Below, in pieces: positions 44,316-52,529 of a stretch of DNA of 57,310 bases. The notes beneath the pieces were generated by a model. That model searched no databases. It had not been told where the DNA came from and saw only the letters and a list, made by a program, of their open reading frames with translations. The stretch is taken from positions 1 through 57,310 of the forward strand of contig JAHBXY010000045.1 of assembly GCA_019636275.1 (NCBI GenBank), read 5' to 3'. A program made the translations under genes and the position numbers. This stretch comes from Planctomycetota bacterium. Its GTDB lineage: Bacteria; Planctomycetota; J058. Position 1 is the stretch's first letter. Every line of letters starts with the position of its first letter.

Positions 44316-45692
44316 TCAGTGGGCCAGCCACACCGCCACGTGGGTGACCCGCCCCGGGAGGAGCACCGGACCGTCACCCTGCGCCAGCCGATCGCGCAGC
44401 GCCGCCGGCGTCCAGGCGGGGAAGGCGACGACGATCGCCAGCGGTCGTGGTCCCTCGTCGACGAGCGCTGGCGTCAGCGACCAGCCCTCGTCGGCCACGA
44501 GCGACGGGTCGTAGACGCGCAGGAGCGACCCGCCGACGCCGGCGCCCACGACCACACCGTCGGGGCCGACCTGCTCGCGCGCCAGGCGCACGGCGCCGTG
44601 GCAGTCCTGCAGCTCGTCCCCGGCCTGGCCCAGGACGCGCAGGGCAGCGAGGGCGACGCAGACGACCACCACCGGCGCCCGCGCGCGGCGCGGGAGCGCG
44701 CGCGCGCCGACGGCGGCCAGGGCCAGGAGCGCGGGCACCGCGAAGAGCGCCAGCCGGGGGAAGGCCGGCGCGCCGAGGGCGACGAGGGCCAGGGCGCAGG
44801 CGGGGGGCACGCACCAGCAGGCGAGCGCGGGCGACGCGCGGCGGGCGGCGGCGCCGCGCGCGGCGAGGGCCAGGAGCGCCAGCGCGAGGACCAGGCCGGC
44901 GAGCGAGGCGGCCGCGCCGGCGCCGCCCGGGAGGTCGAGGAGGTCCTGGAGCGACAGGCGGCCCGGGTCGAACGGCCCCGAGAGCGCGCGGTCGACCGGC
45001 CGCAGCGCGCGCCGCCCGTGCTTCCACAGGTCGTCGACGGTGGGGGCCATGAGGACGAGGCCGCCCAGCGCGCCGGTGAGCAGGCCGCGCAGGGCCGCCG
45101 CGCGGCCGGCCGGCGGCGCGAGGCCGAGGCGCGGCGCGACGAGGGCCAGGGCCGCCCAGCCGGCGAGCGGCAGGAGGAGCGTCGCGTGGCTGAAGACGCC
45201 CAGCGCGGCGCAGGCGCCCAGGGCCACCTCGTCGCGGCGGCGGGCGTCGCCCGCGAGCGCGCGGGGCACGAGGTGCAGGAGGAGCGTCGCCAGGAGGAGC
45301 AGCGGGGCGTAGCCGCGCACCTGCTGGGCGTAGGCGACGTGCAGGGGCGCGAGCGCGGCGAAGGCCCCGGCGAGGCGCCCGGTGAGGGGCCCGGCCTGCC
45401 GGGCGACGGCCCAGGCCAGGGCGGGGACGGCGAGCGCGCCGAGGACGAGGAACGGGGCGCGCAGGCTGGCCTCGCCCGTGGACAGGGGCGCGGCGGCCCA
45501 GGCCAGGAGCGAGGCCAGCGGGTGGTTGTTGGCCTCGACCTGCCGGGCGAGCGCGTCGCGCGGCGAGGCGGCGAAGTGCACGAGGGTGAAGAGCTCGTCG
45601 TACCACAGGCTGCGCGAGAGGCCCGGGAGCCGGGCGAGGAGCGCCAGGGCCAGGAGCCCGAGGAGCCAGCCGCGCGGGGGCGGCGGGGCCAC
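44316..45692 (-). CDS. GT39/ArnT-like membrane glycosyltransferase
   Basis: This 458-residue protein has ten or more predicted membrane helices. Near residue 30 it has the 'LWYDELFTLVHFA' motif, the acidic D-E loop typical of lipid-linked-sugar-dependent transferases of the GT39/PMT_2/ArnT type. Around residue 60, 'NNHPLASLLAWA' is the usual second conserved segment, and 'YAQQVRGYAPLLLL' follows near 120. These enzymes move a sugar from a polyprenyl carrier onto lipid or protein on the outer face of the inner membrane. The acceptor is unknown. GTG 45692 overlaps the deacylase stop by one base (TAGTG). Confidence 0.85.
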   Translation of the reverse strand: MAPPPPRGWLLGLLALALLARLPGLSRSLWYDELFTLVHFAASPRDALARQVEANNHPLASLLAWAAAPLSTGEASLRAPFLVLGALAVPALAWAVARQAGPLTGRLAGAFAALAPLHVAYAQQVRGYAPLLLLATLLLHLVPRALAGDARRRDEVALGACAALGVFSHATLLLPLAGWAALALVAPRLGLAPPAGRAAALRGLLTGALGGLVLMAPTVDDLWKHGRRALRPVDRALSGPFDPGRLSLQDLLDLPGGAGAAASLAGLVLALALLALAARGAAARRASPALACWCVPPACALALVALGAPAFPRLALFAVPALLALAAVGARALPRRARAPVVVVCVALAALRVLGQAGDELQDCHGAVRLAREQVGPDGVVVGAGVGGSLLRVYDPSLVADEGWSLTPALVDEGPRPLAIVVAFPAWTPAALRDRLAQGDGPVLLPGRVTHVAVWLAH

Positions 45693-46759
45693 TACGTGCC
45701 GCGCCGCTCGAGCCAGGCCTCGACGAGCCGCGCGTAGACGTCGGCCCCGCGCTCGAGCTCGCCCGCGGTCACGTACTCGTCGGGCGTGTGCGAGCGCGGG
45801 CTCTCGCCGCAGCCGAGCTTCACCGCCGGCACGTCGTCGAGGCGCGCCCAGTCGGAGACGGTGGGCGAACCCGTGGCCTGGTGGCCCGTGGCCGCCTCGG
45901 CCGCGCGGATGATCGGGTGCTCGCGCGGCGTGGCCTGCGCGCGCGCGCCGGCGCCCTGCACCTTCAGCAGGACCTCCGGCCCGAGGACGCGGCCGATCGC
46001 CTGCACGAGCTCGGGCGTGTCCCACTCCGGCGTCGTGCGCACGTCGATCGCGAACCAGCAGCTCCCGGGGATCACGTTGCGCCGCTCGCCGGCGCGGACC
46101 ATCGTCACCTGCGCCGTCGGCGGGCCGAGCGCCTCGCTGCGGGCCTCGAGCTCGAACGCGTCCAGCGCGGCGATCGCGCGCGCGGCCACGGCGATCGCGT
46201 TGGTCCCCTCCTCCGGGCGCGCCGCGTGCGCCTGCCGGCCCCGGGCGGTGGCGTCGAGCGACAGGAGCCCCTTCTGCGCGCACACCGGCACGAGGCCGGT
46301 CGGCTCGCCGATCACGGCCGCGTCGAGGCGGCCGAGCGCCGGCAGGAGCGCCGGCAGGCCGGCCTGGCCGCCCGTCTCCTCCTCGCACACGGCGGCGAGG
46401 ACGACGCGCGCGCGCGTGCCGGCGCGGGCCAGCCGCACGAGCGCCGCCGACATCGCGGCCACGCAGCCCTTGGCGTCGTTGCTGCCGCGCCCGTAGATCC
46501 GGTCGCCCTCGCGCACCGCCTCGAGCGGCGGCCGCGTCCAGCCGTCGCCCACGGGGACCGTGTCGAGGTGGCTGCAGAGGAGGATCGAGGGCCCGTCCGC
46601 CGGGCCGACGGCCGCCCACAGGTTCCTGCCGTCGACGTGCGCCTCGACGCCGTGCTCCGCGAGGCGCTCGCGCAGGAGCGCCGCCGCGGCGCCCTCGTCG
46701 CCGGACGGGGACGGCACGCGCACGAGGTCGACGAGGAGCGCGACCGGGTCGAGCGTCAC
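45692..46759 (-). CDS. M20-family N-acyl amino acid deacylase of the arginine cluster
   Basis: This 355-residue dizinc amidohydrolase of the ArgE/DapE/LysK type has a first metal motif S-H-L-D-T-V-P near 63-69, bridging Asp in 'IYGRGSNDAKGCVAAM' near 90, catalytic Glu pair in 'CEEETGGQAG' near 125, G-E-P-T near 150, and a dimerisation domain at about 165-270. It lies in the same operon as argB (the ATG of this gene region overlaps the argB stop as ATGA). Because the carbamoyltransferase upstream is the N-acylornithine type, the likely substrate is N-acetyl- or N-succinylcitrulline rather than acetylornithine. That is inference from context. Confidence 0.88.
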   Translation of the reverse strand: MTLDPVALLVDLVRVPSPSGDEGAAAALLRERLAEHGVEAHVDGRNLWAAVGPADGPSILLCSHLDTVPVGDGWTRPPLEAVREGDRIYGRGSNDAKGCVAAMSAALVRLARAGTRARVVLAAVCEEETGGQAGLPALLPALGRLDAAVIGEPTGLVPVCAQKGLLSLDATARGRQAHAARPEEGTNAIAVAARAIAALDAFELEARSEALGPPTAQVTMVRAGERRNVIPGSCWFAIDVRTTPEWDTPELVQAIGRVLGPEVLLKVQGAGARAQATPREHPIIRAAEAATGHQATGSPTVSDWARLDDVPAVKLGCGESPRSHTPDEYVTAGELERGADVYARLVEAWLERRGT

Positions 46760-47685
46760 GCGTCGTCGCCCTCGGCCAGCTCGTCGCGGGCGTAGGTCTG
46801 GCTCTCCTCGGGGCCGAGGATCATGGTCCCGCAGCCCTCGTTGGTGAACACCTCGGTGAGGAGGGCCATGGGGCGCAGGCCCGGGATGATGTGCGTGCGG
46901 CGGACGCCGCCGCGCACGGCGGCCAGGCAGGAGTCGATCTTGGGCAGCATGCCGCCGCTGATCTGGCCGCTCTTCTTGCGCGCCTCGATCTCCGCCGGCG
47001 TCACGTAGGAGAGCGTCGACTCGGCGTCCTTCGGGTCGTCGAGGAGGCCGTGGGTGTCCGAGAGGAACAGGAGCTTCTCCGCCTTGAGGGCGATCGCGAC
47101 CGAGGTGGCCACGACGTCGGCGTTGACGTTGAGGACGTTGCCCTGGCCATCGCTGGCGAGCGAGCAGATCACCGGCACGTAGCCGCCGCCGAGCAGGTGG
47201 TAGATGATCGCCGGGTCGACCGACTCGATGTCGCCCACGTGGCCCCAGTCGACCTGCTGGTCGCTCCCGGGCGGCGCCGACGGCGCGCGGCGGCGCGCCT
47301 TCATGAAGCTGGCGTCGGCGCCCGACAGGCCGACCGCCCGCGTGCCGTGCTCCTCGAGGGCGCCCGTGAGGTCGAGGTTCAGGCGCCCGGCGAAGACCAT
47401 CTTGACGATGTCGATGTCCTTGTCGCCCGTGACGCGCCGGCCGGCGATCACGGTCGGCTCGTGGCCGAGCTGGCGCGAGAGCTCGGTCGCCTGCGGGCCG
47501 CCGCCGTGGACGACGACGACCGAGACGCCGAGCTGCGACAGGACGCCGATGTCCTCGGCGACGGCGTCGAGCACCTCGGGCTTCTTGAGCACCGAGCCGC
47601 CGACCTTGATGACGAACACCTTGCCCTTGTAGAGGCGGATGTAGGGCACGGCGCGCTTGAGCGGGAGGATGTAGCTGGACTCCAT
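46756..47685 (-). CDS. argB: Acetylglutamate kinase
   Basis: This 309-residue amino-acid kinase phosphorylates N-acetylglutamate, the second step of arginine synthesis. An N-terminal helix ('PLKRAVPYIRLYKGKVFVIK') precedes the K-V-G-G-S nucleotide loop near 27-31. 'VVVVHGGGPQATELSRQLG' is near 58, 'AGRLNLDLTGAL' near 100 and 'NVLNVNADVVATSVAIALKA' near 195. The extra N-terminal helix is the one that builds the hexameric, arginine-inhibited form in other bacteria, so feedback control by arginine is likely. ATG 47685 lies nine bases after a TAGGAT box, giving this gene its own start besides any read-through from argF'. Confidence 0.95.
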   Translation of the reverse strand: MESSYILPLKRAVPYIRLYKGKVFVIKVGGSVLKKPEVLDAVAEDIGVLSQLGVSVVVVHGGGPQATELSRQLGHEPTVIAGRRVTGDKDIDIVKMVFAGRLNLDLTGALEEHGTRAVGLSGADASFMKARRRAPSAPPGSDQQVDWGHVGDIESVDPAIIYHLLGGGYVPVICSLASDGQGNVLNVNADVVATSVAIALKAEKLLFLSDTHGLLDDPKDAESTLSYVTPAEIEARKKSGQISGGMLPKIDSCLAAVRGGVRRTHIIPGLRPMALLTEVFTNEGCGTMILGPEESQTYARDELAEGDDA

Positions 47686-47694
47686 GGGGAGCAG

Positions 47695-47700
47695 ATCCTA
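47695..47700 (-). promoter_or_regulatory. Candidate -10 box of argB
   Basis: TAGGAT on the minus strand (in GCTAGGATCTG) lies nine bases before the argB ATG; little or no leader is expected. No clear -35 box was found. Confidence 0.4.
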
Positions 47701-47836
47701 GCGGGTGGGACCCTGAAAACCATGACGCGGGGGCTCCGGCGTCACGGGACGGCCTGGCTGGCTGCTCCCAACGAGGAGTGACTCACGACGGAGGAGCAGA
47801 GGTCGCAGCGGCCTGCGGTCGCTCCACTCGCCCTTT

Positions 47837-47871
47837 GCTTCCTCTGCTTCCTCTGCTTCCTCTGCTTCTCT
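47837..47871. repeat. GCTTCCTCT tandem repeat between argF' and argB
   Basis: Three copies of GCTTCCTCT plus a shortened GCTTCTCT lie in the 243-bp gap. A partly complementary GGAGGAGCAGAGG at about 47790 could pair with them. This may be another member of the hairpin-repeat group or a slippage product. Nothing coding was seen in the gap. Confidence 0.6.
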
Positions 47872-47928
47872 GTTGTGATCCCAGCAGAGCGGGCACGGCA
47901 GGAAGGTTCGTGTACGCCTCGGGAGGCC

Positions 47929-48990
47929 TCACGCGATCAGCAGGTCCTCCGAGGGCTCGCGCCCCTGGCGCGAGACGCCCCCGTCGAGCAGGCGCAGGAG
48001 CACGGCCTGGGCGGTCCACAGGCGGTTCTCGGCCTGCTGGATCACGGCCGAGCGCGGGCCGTCGAGGACGGCGTCCTCGACCTTGAGGTTCCGCCGCACG
48101 GGCAGGCAGTGCATGAAGAAGGGGTCGGCGCCACGCTCGAGGTCGGCCGCGCGCACGACCCAGCGCGGGTTCTCCTGCGCGCGCAGCGGCTTCTCGGCCT
48201 CCCAGTCGCCGTAGTGGCGCAGCGCCCCCCAGGACTTGGCGTAGACGACCCGGGCGCCCTCGAGCGCCGCCTGGCGGTCGCTCGTCTCGCGCACGCTCCC
48301 GCCGCGGGCGCGGGCCAGCGCGTCGGCGGCCGCGAGGACCTCGGGGTCGAGGGCCATGGCCTCGGGGCGGGCGACGACGACGTCCATCCCCAGGAGCGCG
48401 CCCGTCTCGACCACCGAGTTGGGCACCGCCATCGGTAGCGGCTTGAAGTGCGGCGCCCAGGTGAGGACGAGCTTCTGCCCGCGCGGGTCGGGGAGGCGCT
48501 CGAGGATCGTCTGCGCGTCGGCGAGGCCCTGGAGCGGATGCCGCGCGCTCCCCTCGAGCGAGAACACCGGCACGGTCGCGTGGCGGGCGAAGGCGGAGAG
48601 GAGCGGCTCCGTCCGGTCCTCGCCCCAGTCCTTGAGCCCGGCGAAGGCGCGCACGCCGATCGCGTCGCCGTAGCGCGAGAGCACGCGCGCCGCCTCCTTG
48701 ACGTGCTCGGCGGCCGTCCCGTCCATGACGACGCCGTCGCGGTGCTCGAGGCCCCACACCCCGCCGGCGCCCGCGTCGAGGACGACCGCCGTGGCGCCCA
48801 GGCGCGCGCAGGCCGCCTCGACGGAGGCCCGCGTGCGGAGCGACGGGTTGGCGAAGTAGAGGACCACCACGCGCCCGCCCAGGTGCCCGCGCGCGCGGCC
48901 GCCCTTGAGGTCGCGCGCGAGGTCGACGAGGTCGAGGAGGGCGGCGGGCTCCCAGTCCGGGAAGCCGAGGAGGGTGCGAGGGGCGCTCAT
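47929..48990 (-). CDS. argF': N-acetyl/N-succinylornithine carbamoyltransferase (argF' type)
   Basis: This 353-residue carbamoyltransferase has the carbamoyl-phosphate motif 'FANPSLRTRASVEAA' near 48. Its other motifs match the N-acylornithine subfamily rather than OTCase: 'GVVMDGTAAEHVKEAARVLS', 'IGVRAFAGLKDW', 'VLTWAPHFKPLPMAVPNSVV', 'VVYAKSWGALRHYGDWEAEK' and 'FMHCLPVRRNLKVEDAVLD'. The conserved Lys of the last motif is present. The residue matching Glu92 of the Xanthomonas acetylornithine enzyme appears to be Ala, and that position is Pro in the Bacteroides succinyl form, so the acyl group is uncertain. The product is an acylcitrulline that the M20 enzyme could deacylate. It lies one base after argD. 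Confidence 0.93.
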   Translation of the reverse strand: MSAPRTLLGFPDWEPAALLDLVDLARDLKGGRARGHLGGRVVVLYFANPSLRTRASVEAACARLGATAVVLDAGAGGVWGLEHRDGVVMDGTAAEHVKEAARVLSRYGDAIGVRAFAGLKDWGEDRTEPLLSAFARHATVPVFSLEGSARHPLQGLADAQTILERLPDPRGQKLVLTWAPHFKPLPMAVPNSVVETGALLGMDVVVARPEAMALDPEVLAAADALARARGGSVRETSDRQAALEGARVVYAKSWGALRHYGDWEAEKPLRAQENPRWVVRAADLERGADPFFMHCLPVRRNLKVEDAVLDGPRSAVIQQAENRLWTAQAVLLRLLDGGVSRQGREPSEDLLIA

Positions 48991-48991
48991 G

Positions 48992-50188
48992 TCAGGCTCC
49001 CGCGAGGACGTCCCGCAACGCGTCGAGCCCCTGGTCTAGCTCGTCCTCGCCGATCGTCACGGGCGGGAAGAGGCGCAGGACGTGCGGGTCGGCCGCGCCG
49101 GCGACGAGCACGCGCGCGCGCTCGCGCAGGGCCGCCTGCACCGGCTTCGCCTCGCGGTCGAGGACCACGCCCACGAGCAGGCCCAGGCCGCGCACCTCGA
49201 CGACGCCGGGCACGCCCCTGAGGCGCTCCCTCAGGCGCTCGCCCAGCCGCGCGGCGCGCTCCCACAGGCGGCCCTCCTCGATCACGCGCAGCGTGGCCGC
49301 GCAGGCGGCCATGGCCAGCGGCCCGCCGCCAAAGGTCGAACCGACCTCGGGGCCCTGGATCGTCTCCGACAGCCCTTTGTCGACGAGCACGGCCGCGCAC
49401 GGGACCCCGTTGGCGATCCCCTTGGCCGTCGTGACCAGGTGCGGCGTGATCCCGAACAGCGTCGAGGCCGACGGCGCCCCGCAGCGGGCGGGCGTCGTCT
49501 GGACCTCGTCGAGGATCAGCGCCGCGGCGCGCGCGCGGCACAGGTCCTCGAGGCCCTGCAGGAACTCGCGCGTGGCCGTGCGGCAGCCCTGGAGCGACTG
49601 CACCGCCTCGATGATCACGGCCGCGACGTCGCCGCCCAGCTTGGCGCGCACCTCGTCGAGGTCGCCCCAGCGGCACACGATCGTGCCGGCGACGGCGTCC
49701 TTGTGCTGGCGGTCGTAGGGGGCCAGCGCCGTGACCGAGCCGGCGCCGTAGGTGCGGCCGTGGAAGCCGCCGCGGAAGGTGATCACCTTCCGCCGGTCGC
49801 GGAAGCGGCGCGCGAGCTTGAGCGCGTTCTCGTTGGCCTCGCTGCCCGAGTTGACGAAGAAGACCTTCTCGAGGTTCGGCGGGAAGCAGCGCACGAGGCG
49901 CTCGGCCGCCTCGGCGCGCAGGGCCGACCAGGTGACGCTGCTGTAGAAGAGCAGGCGCCCCGCCTGCTCCTGCACGGCGCGCGTGACCTCGGGGTGGCAG
50001 TGGCCGAGGACGGTGACCGCGTGGCCGCCGTAGAGGTCGAGGTAGCGGGCGCCGCCGCGGTCGAAGACCCAGGCGCCCTCGCCGCGCACGACCTCGAGCG
50101 GCAGGCGGGCGCCGGCGCCGATCACGTGGCGGGCCTCTGCTGTGCGCGGGTCGGGGGTGGGCCGGGCGGGCGGGGCGGTGTCGGTCAT
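48992..50188 (-). CDS. argD: Acetylornithine aminotransferase
   Basis: This 398-residue PLP-dependent class III aminotransferase has 'YLDLYGGHAVTVLGHCHPEV' near 50, the PLP phosphate site 'FFVNSGSEANENALKLARR' near 113, 'GGFHGRTYGAGSVT' near 143, an Asp in 'LILDEVQTTPARCG' near 225, and the Schiff-base lysine in 'TTAKGIANGVP' near 258. It converts N-acetylglutamate semialdehyde to N-acetylornithine, or the succinyl analogues. It is the first gene of the minus-strand arginine cluster, one base before argF'. A TAGAAT box lies 31 bases before ATG 50188. Confidence 0.95.
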   Translation of the reverse strand: MTDTAPPARPTPDPRTAEARHVIGAGARLPLEVVRGEGAWVFDRGGARYLDLYGGHAVTVLGHCHPEVTRAVQEQAGRLLFYSSVTWSALRAEAAERLVRCFPPNLEKVFFVNSGSEANENALKLARRFRDRRKVITFRGGFHGRTYGAGSVTALAPYDRQHKDAVAGTIVCRWGDLDEVRAKLGGDVAAVIIEAVQSLQGCRTATREFLQGLEDLCRARAAALILDEVQTTPARCGAPSASTLFGITPHLVTTAKGIANGVPCAAVLVDKGLSETIQGPEVGSTFGGGPLAMAACAATLRVIEEGRLWERAARLGERLRERLRGVPGVVEVRGLGLLVGVVLDREAKPVQAALRERARVLVAGAADPHVLRLFPPVTIGEDELDQGLDALRDVLAGA

Positions 50189-50219
50189 CTCGGCGGCTCC
50201 GGGCTCGGACGAGCCGCGG

Positions 50220-50225
50220 ATTCTA
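50220..50225 (-). promoter_or_regulatory. Candidate -10 box of argD
   Basis: TAGAAT on the minus strand (in CGTAGAATCC) lies 31 bases before the argD ATG, leaving a short leader with a GGAGCCG stretch. No ArgR-like palindrome was recognised. Confidence 0.4.
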
Positions 50226-50336
50226 CGTCACGAGCGCGGGACGTCGGTGTCTCGGCCGCGTGGCAGGGCCGCCGCCCACGGGTAGTTTGGCGCGGCCCGG
50301 GCGTTGCAATGGGCCCACGACCGGAGGAAGGCTCCC

Positions 50337-51176
50337 ATGAAGAAGATCCTGGTCCCGCTCGACGGCTCGCCGCTCGCCGACGGCATCCTTCCCCACGTCG
50401 AGCGGCTCCTGGCCCTCGAGCCCGCCGAGGTCACGCTCCTGCACGTCCTGCCGCCGCCCGAGCCCGAGGACGTGCCGGGGGAGGTCGCCGCGCTGCGCAG
50501 GCTGTCGGAGGCGCACCTCGACACCGTGCGCCTGCGCCTCGAGCAGAAGGGCGCGACCGTGCAGGTCGTCGTGCGCCAGGGCGACCCGGCGGCGGAGATC
50601 GTCTTCGCGCAGGACGAGCGCGCCCCCGAGCTCGTGGCCATGAGCTCGCACGGGCGCACGGGCGTGCTCCGCTGGCTGCGCGGCAGCGTGGCCGAGCGCG
50701 TCCTGCGCGCCGGCCGCGCCCCGCTGCTGCTCGTCACGGCCCGCGGCGTGGGCGAGAAGGTCGAGGCGCGCTTCCGCCGCGTGCTCGTGCCGCTCGACGG
50801 CACGGAGGGCTCGGCCGCGGTCCTGCCGCTCGTGACCCAGCTCGCGCGCCTCCACGGCGCGGAGGTGATCCTCCTGCGGGTCGAGGGCGCCATGCTGATC
50901 CCGCGCGCCCTCGTGCTCTCACCCGAGGAGCTCGCGGCGTCCATGCGCGAGCACGTCGACGGCCTGAAGGCCGCCGGCGTGAGCGTGCGCGCGCAGGTCG
51001 CGCACGGCGACCCCGCCAGCGAGGTGCTCGACCTCGCCGATCGCGAGGACGTCGACCTGATCGCCATGGTCACCAACGCCCGCACCGGCGCGGCGCGCCT
51101 GCTCGAGGGCTCGGTGAGCGAGAAGGTCCTCCGCGCCTGCCGGCGGCCGCTCCTGATCATGCGCGCGCCGGCCTGA
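50337..51176 (+). CDS. Tandem universal stress protein
   Basis: This 279-residue protein has two Usp domains (1-145 and 150-279). The first has 'KILVPLDGSPLADGILPHVE' and the ATP-loop pattern 'SSHGRTGVLRWLRGSVAERV' (G-2x-G-9x-G-S). The second has 'RVLVPLDGTEGSAAVLPLV' and 'NARTGAARLLEGSVSEKVL', where the first Gly of the loop is replaced by Ala, so nucleotide binding may be weaker. Usp proteins bind ATP or signal stress and energy state. A GGAGGA site precedes ATG 50337. The gene is divergent from argD and ends at a strong hairpin. Confidence 0.92.
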   Translation: MKKILVPLDGSPLADGILPHVERLLALEPAEVTLLHVLPPPEPEDVPGEVAALRRLSEAHLDTVRLRLEQKGATVQVVVRQGDPAAEIVFAQDERAPELVAMSSHGRTGVLRWLRGSVAERVLRAGRAPLLLVTARGVGEKVEARFRRVLVPLDGTEGSAAVLPLVTQLARLHGAEVILLRVEGAMLIPRALVLSPEELAASMREHVDGLKAAGVSVRAQVAHGDPASEVLDLADREDVDLIAMVTNARTGAARLLEGSVSEKVLRACRRPLLIMRAPA

Positions 51177-51190
51177 GCTCCGGAAACGAA

Positions 51191-51218
51191 CGACCCCGGA
51201 CGAGCAAGTCCGGGGTCG
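51191..51218 (+). terminator. Hairpin terminator after the Usp gene
   Basis: CGACCCCGGAC (51191-51201) pairs perfectly with GTCCGGGGTCG (51208-51218) around GAGCAA, 14 bases after the stop. It is followed by purine-rich GGAAGGAAGG rather than T. The remaining gap to 51494 has lower GC and shows no gene. Confidence 0.6.
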
Positions 51219-51494
51219 GTCGCGGAAGGAAGGAAGGGAATTGAGAGTCCGTATCGCGGCAAGTGGACCGGGGGTGGGTTGGGCAGAGTCCTTTTGTTCG
51301 GGGTTGATCCGGTCGTCCCCACCGCGTCGTGACGTGCTCTCCCCCTGAGCGAGGGCCGTGCCGTCCCGAACTCCTTGGCGTATCGTCGGACCCAGCCTGC
51401 GTCTCGCGTTCGTCTCGCCGGATCTCGTCGATCGGATCGCCCTGGAACCGAAGAGCCCGCGCCGACGTCGAACGGACCCTTCGCGGAGGGCGAC

Positions 51495-52328
51495 ATGGGA
51501 CGACGGGAGGCGGCCGCGATCGCGGCCCTGGCGCTGGGGTGCGCGATGGCGGCGAGCGGAGGCGAGGGAGAGCCGAGCACGGCGGCGCTCCTGGGGCCGG
51601 AGGCGGGCTGGAACGCGGCCCGGGTCGAGCAGCGCGACGTGCATGGCCTGTGGGGCGGGCGCGACGTCCGGGTCGACGGGACCGGCCGGGTGGTGGTGCG
51701 GGCGGTCGACCGCGGCCAGCGCGAGACGCGCCACGAGGCCCGGGTCGCGGCAGACCGCGCGCGCGCCGTCCTGCGGCTCGCCGCCGAGCAGGACGTCCTG
51801 CGCGCGCCGGTGCCCCGGCGGCCGGGCGTCCCCGACGAGGCGCGGCCCACGCTCGTCGTCGGCGGCCCCGGCGGCGCCGACCGCGAGGTCTCCAAGTGGG
51901 CGAACGACGCGGTGCCTGCCTTCGACCGTGTGCGCGCGGCGGTGGAGGCGCTCGCCGACGAGGTCCTGAAGTCGACGAAGCCGACGTACGTCGGCGCCTA
52001 CGAGCGCGGCTGGCGACCGGCGGGGACCGTGGTCGTCCGGCACTCGATCTACAGCGGCCGCCCCGACCCGACCTGGGAGCTGACGCCGGAGCAGGTGGAG
52101 TCGCTTCGCCGCGGCCTCCGGGACGTGCCGCCGCTCGGCCGGCCGGCGGCGTTCGACCGCCTGGGCGGGTTCGTCGTCGAGGCGCACGGGGTCGAGGGCG
52201 TGCCGACCCACCTGTGGATCCTCGGCGGGGCGATCGGCCTCGGCGAGGACGTCCGCGCCGACGTGCACGGGCTCGAGGCCTGGCTGCGCGACGACGCGCG
52301 GGCGCGCGGGGCCGCCGCCCCCCGGTAG
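51495..52328 (+). CDS. Putative lipoprotein of unknown function
   Basis: This 277-residue protein starts at ATG 51495 after GGAGGG. It has a short hydrophobic signal with a possible lipobox (AALALGC). The body alternates beta strands such as 'RVVVRAVDRGQRETRHEARV' and 'PAGTVVVRHSIYSG' with short helices ('AFDRVRAAVEALADEVLKS'). It ends with an Arg/Ala-rich helix. No domain was recognised. A dispersed repeat follows directly, then the convergent PrcB-domain gene. It is probably periplasmic or membrane-anchored; no operon partner is visible. Confidence 0.7.
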   Translation: MGRREAAAIAALALGCAMAASGGEGEPSTAALLGPEAGWNAARVEQRDVHGLWGGRDVRVDGTGRVVVRAVDRGQRETRHEARVAADRARAVLRLAAEQDVLRAPVPRRPGVPDEARPTLVVGGPGGADREVSKWANDAVPAFDRVRAAVEALADEVLKSTKPTYVGAYERGWRPAGTVVVRHSIYSGRPDPTWELTPEQVESLRRGLRDVPPLGRPAAFDRLGGFVVEAHGVEGVPTHLWILGGAIGLGEDVRADVHGLEAWLRDDARARGAAAPR

Positions 52329-52335
52329 ACTCTCG

Positions 52336-52512
52336 TCGATGCGTGATGCGCTCGCGAGGGGCGGGCGATCGGCGGAAGTCCCGGACCGGCACGCCCGGCC
52401 CGCTCCGCCCGTCCCCATCGCTCGCTCTGGCGGGTCGGAACGAGCGGCGGTTGGACTGGCACGCGCTGGCCCGCCCCGCCCGTCCCCAGCGCTCGCCGTC
52501 TGGCGGGTCGGA
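52336..52512. repeat. Inverted, diverged copy of the GTGCCAG...GCATCAC repeat
   Basis: GCGTGATGCGCTCGCGAGGG (52336 on) is the reverse complement of the end of the rpsA-upstream repeat. It continues with GGTCCGGG-like and CGCTCCGCCCGTCCCCATCG segments corresponding to the flank at 15801-15840. A second partial flank copy lies at 52470-52512. It separates the lipoprotein gene from the end of the PrcB-domain gene. Confidence 0.75.
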
Positions 52513-52529
52513 ACGAGCGAACTGCTGCC

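Noticed and set aside
47690..47930. Arginine-responsive operator between argB and argF'
   Set aside because: Only GCTTCCTCT repeats and a weak hairpin are visible; nothing like an ArgR box was seen.
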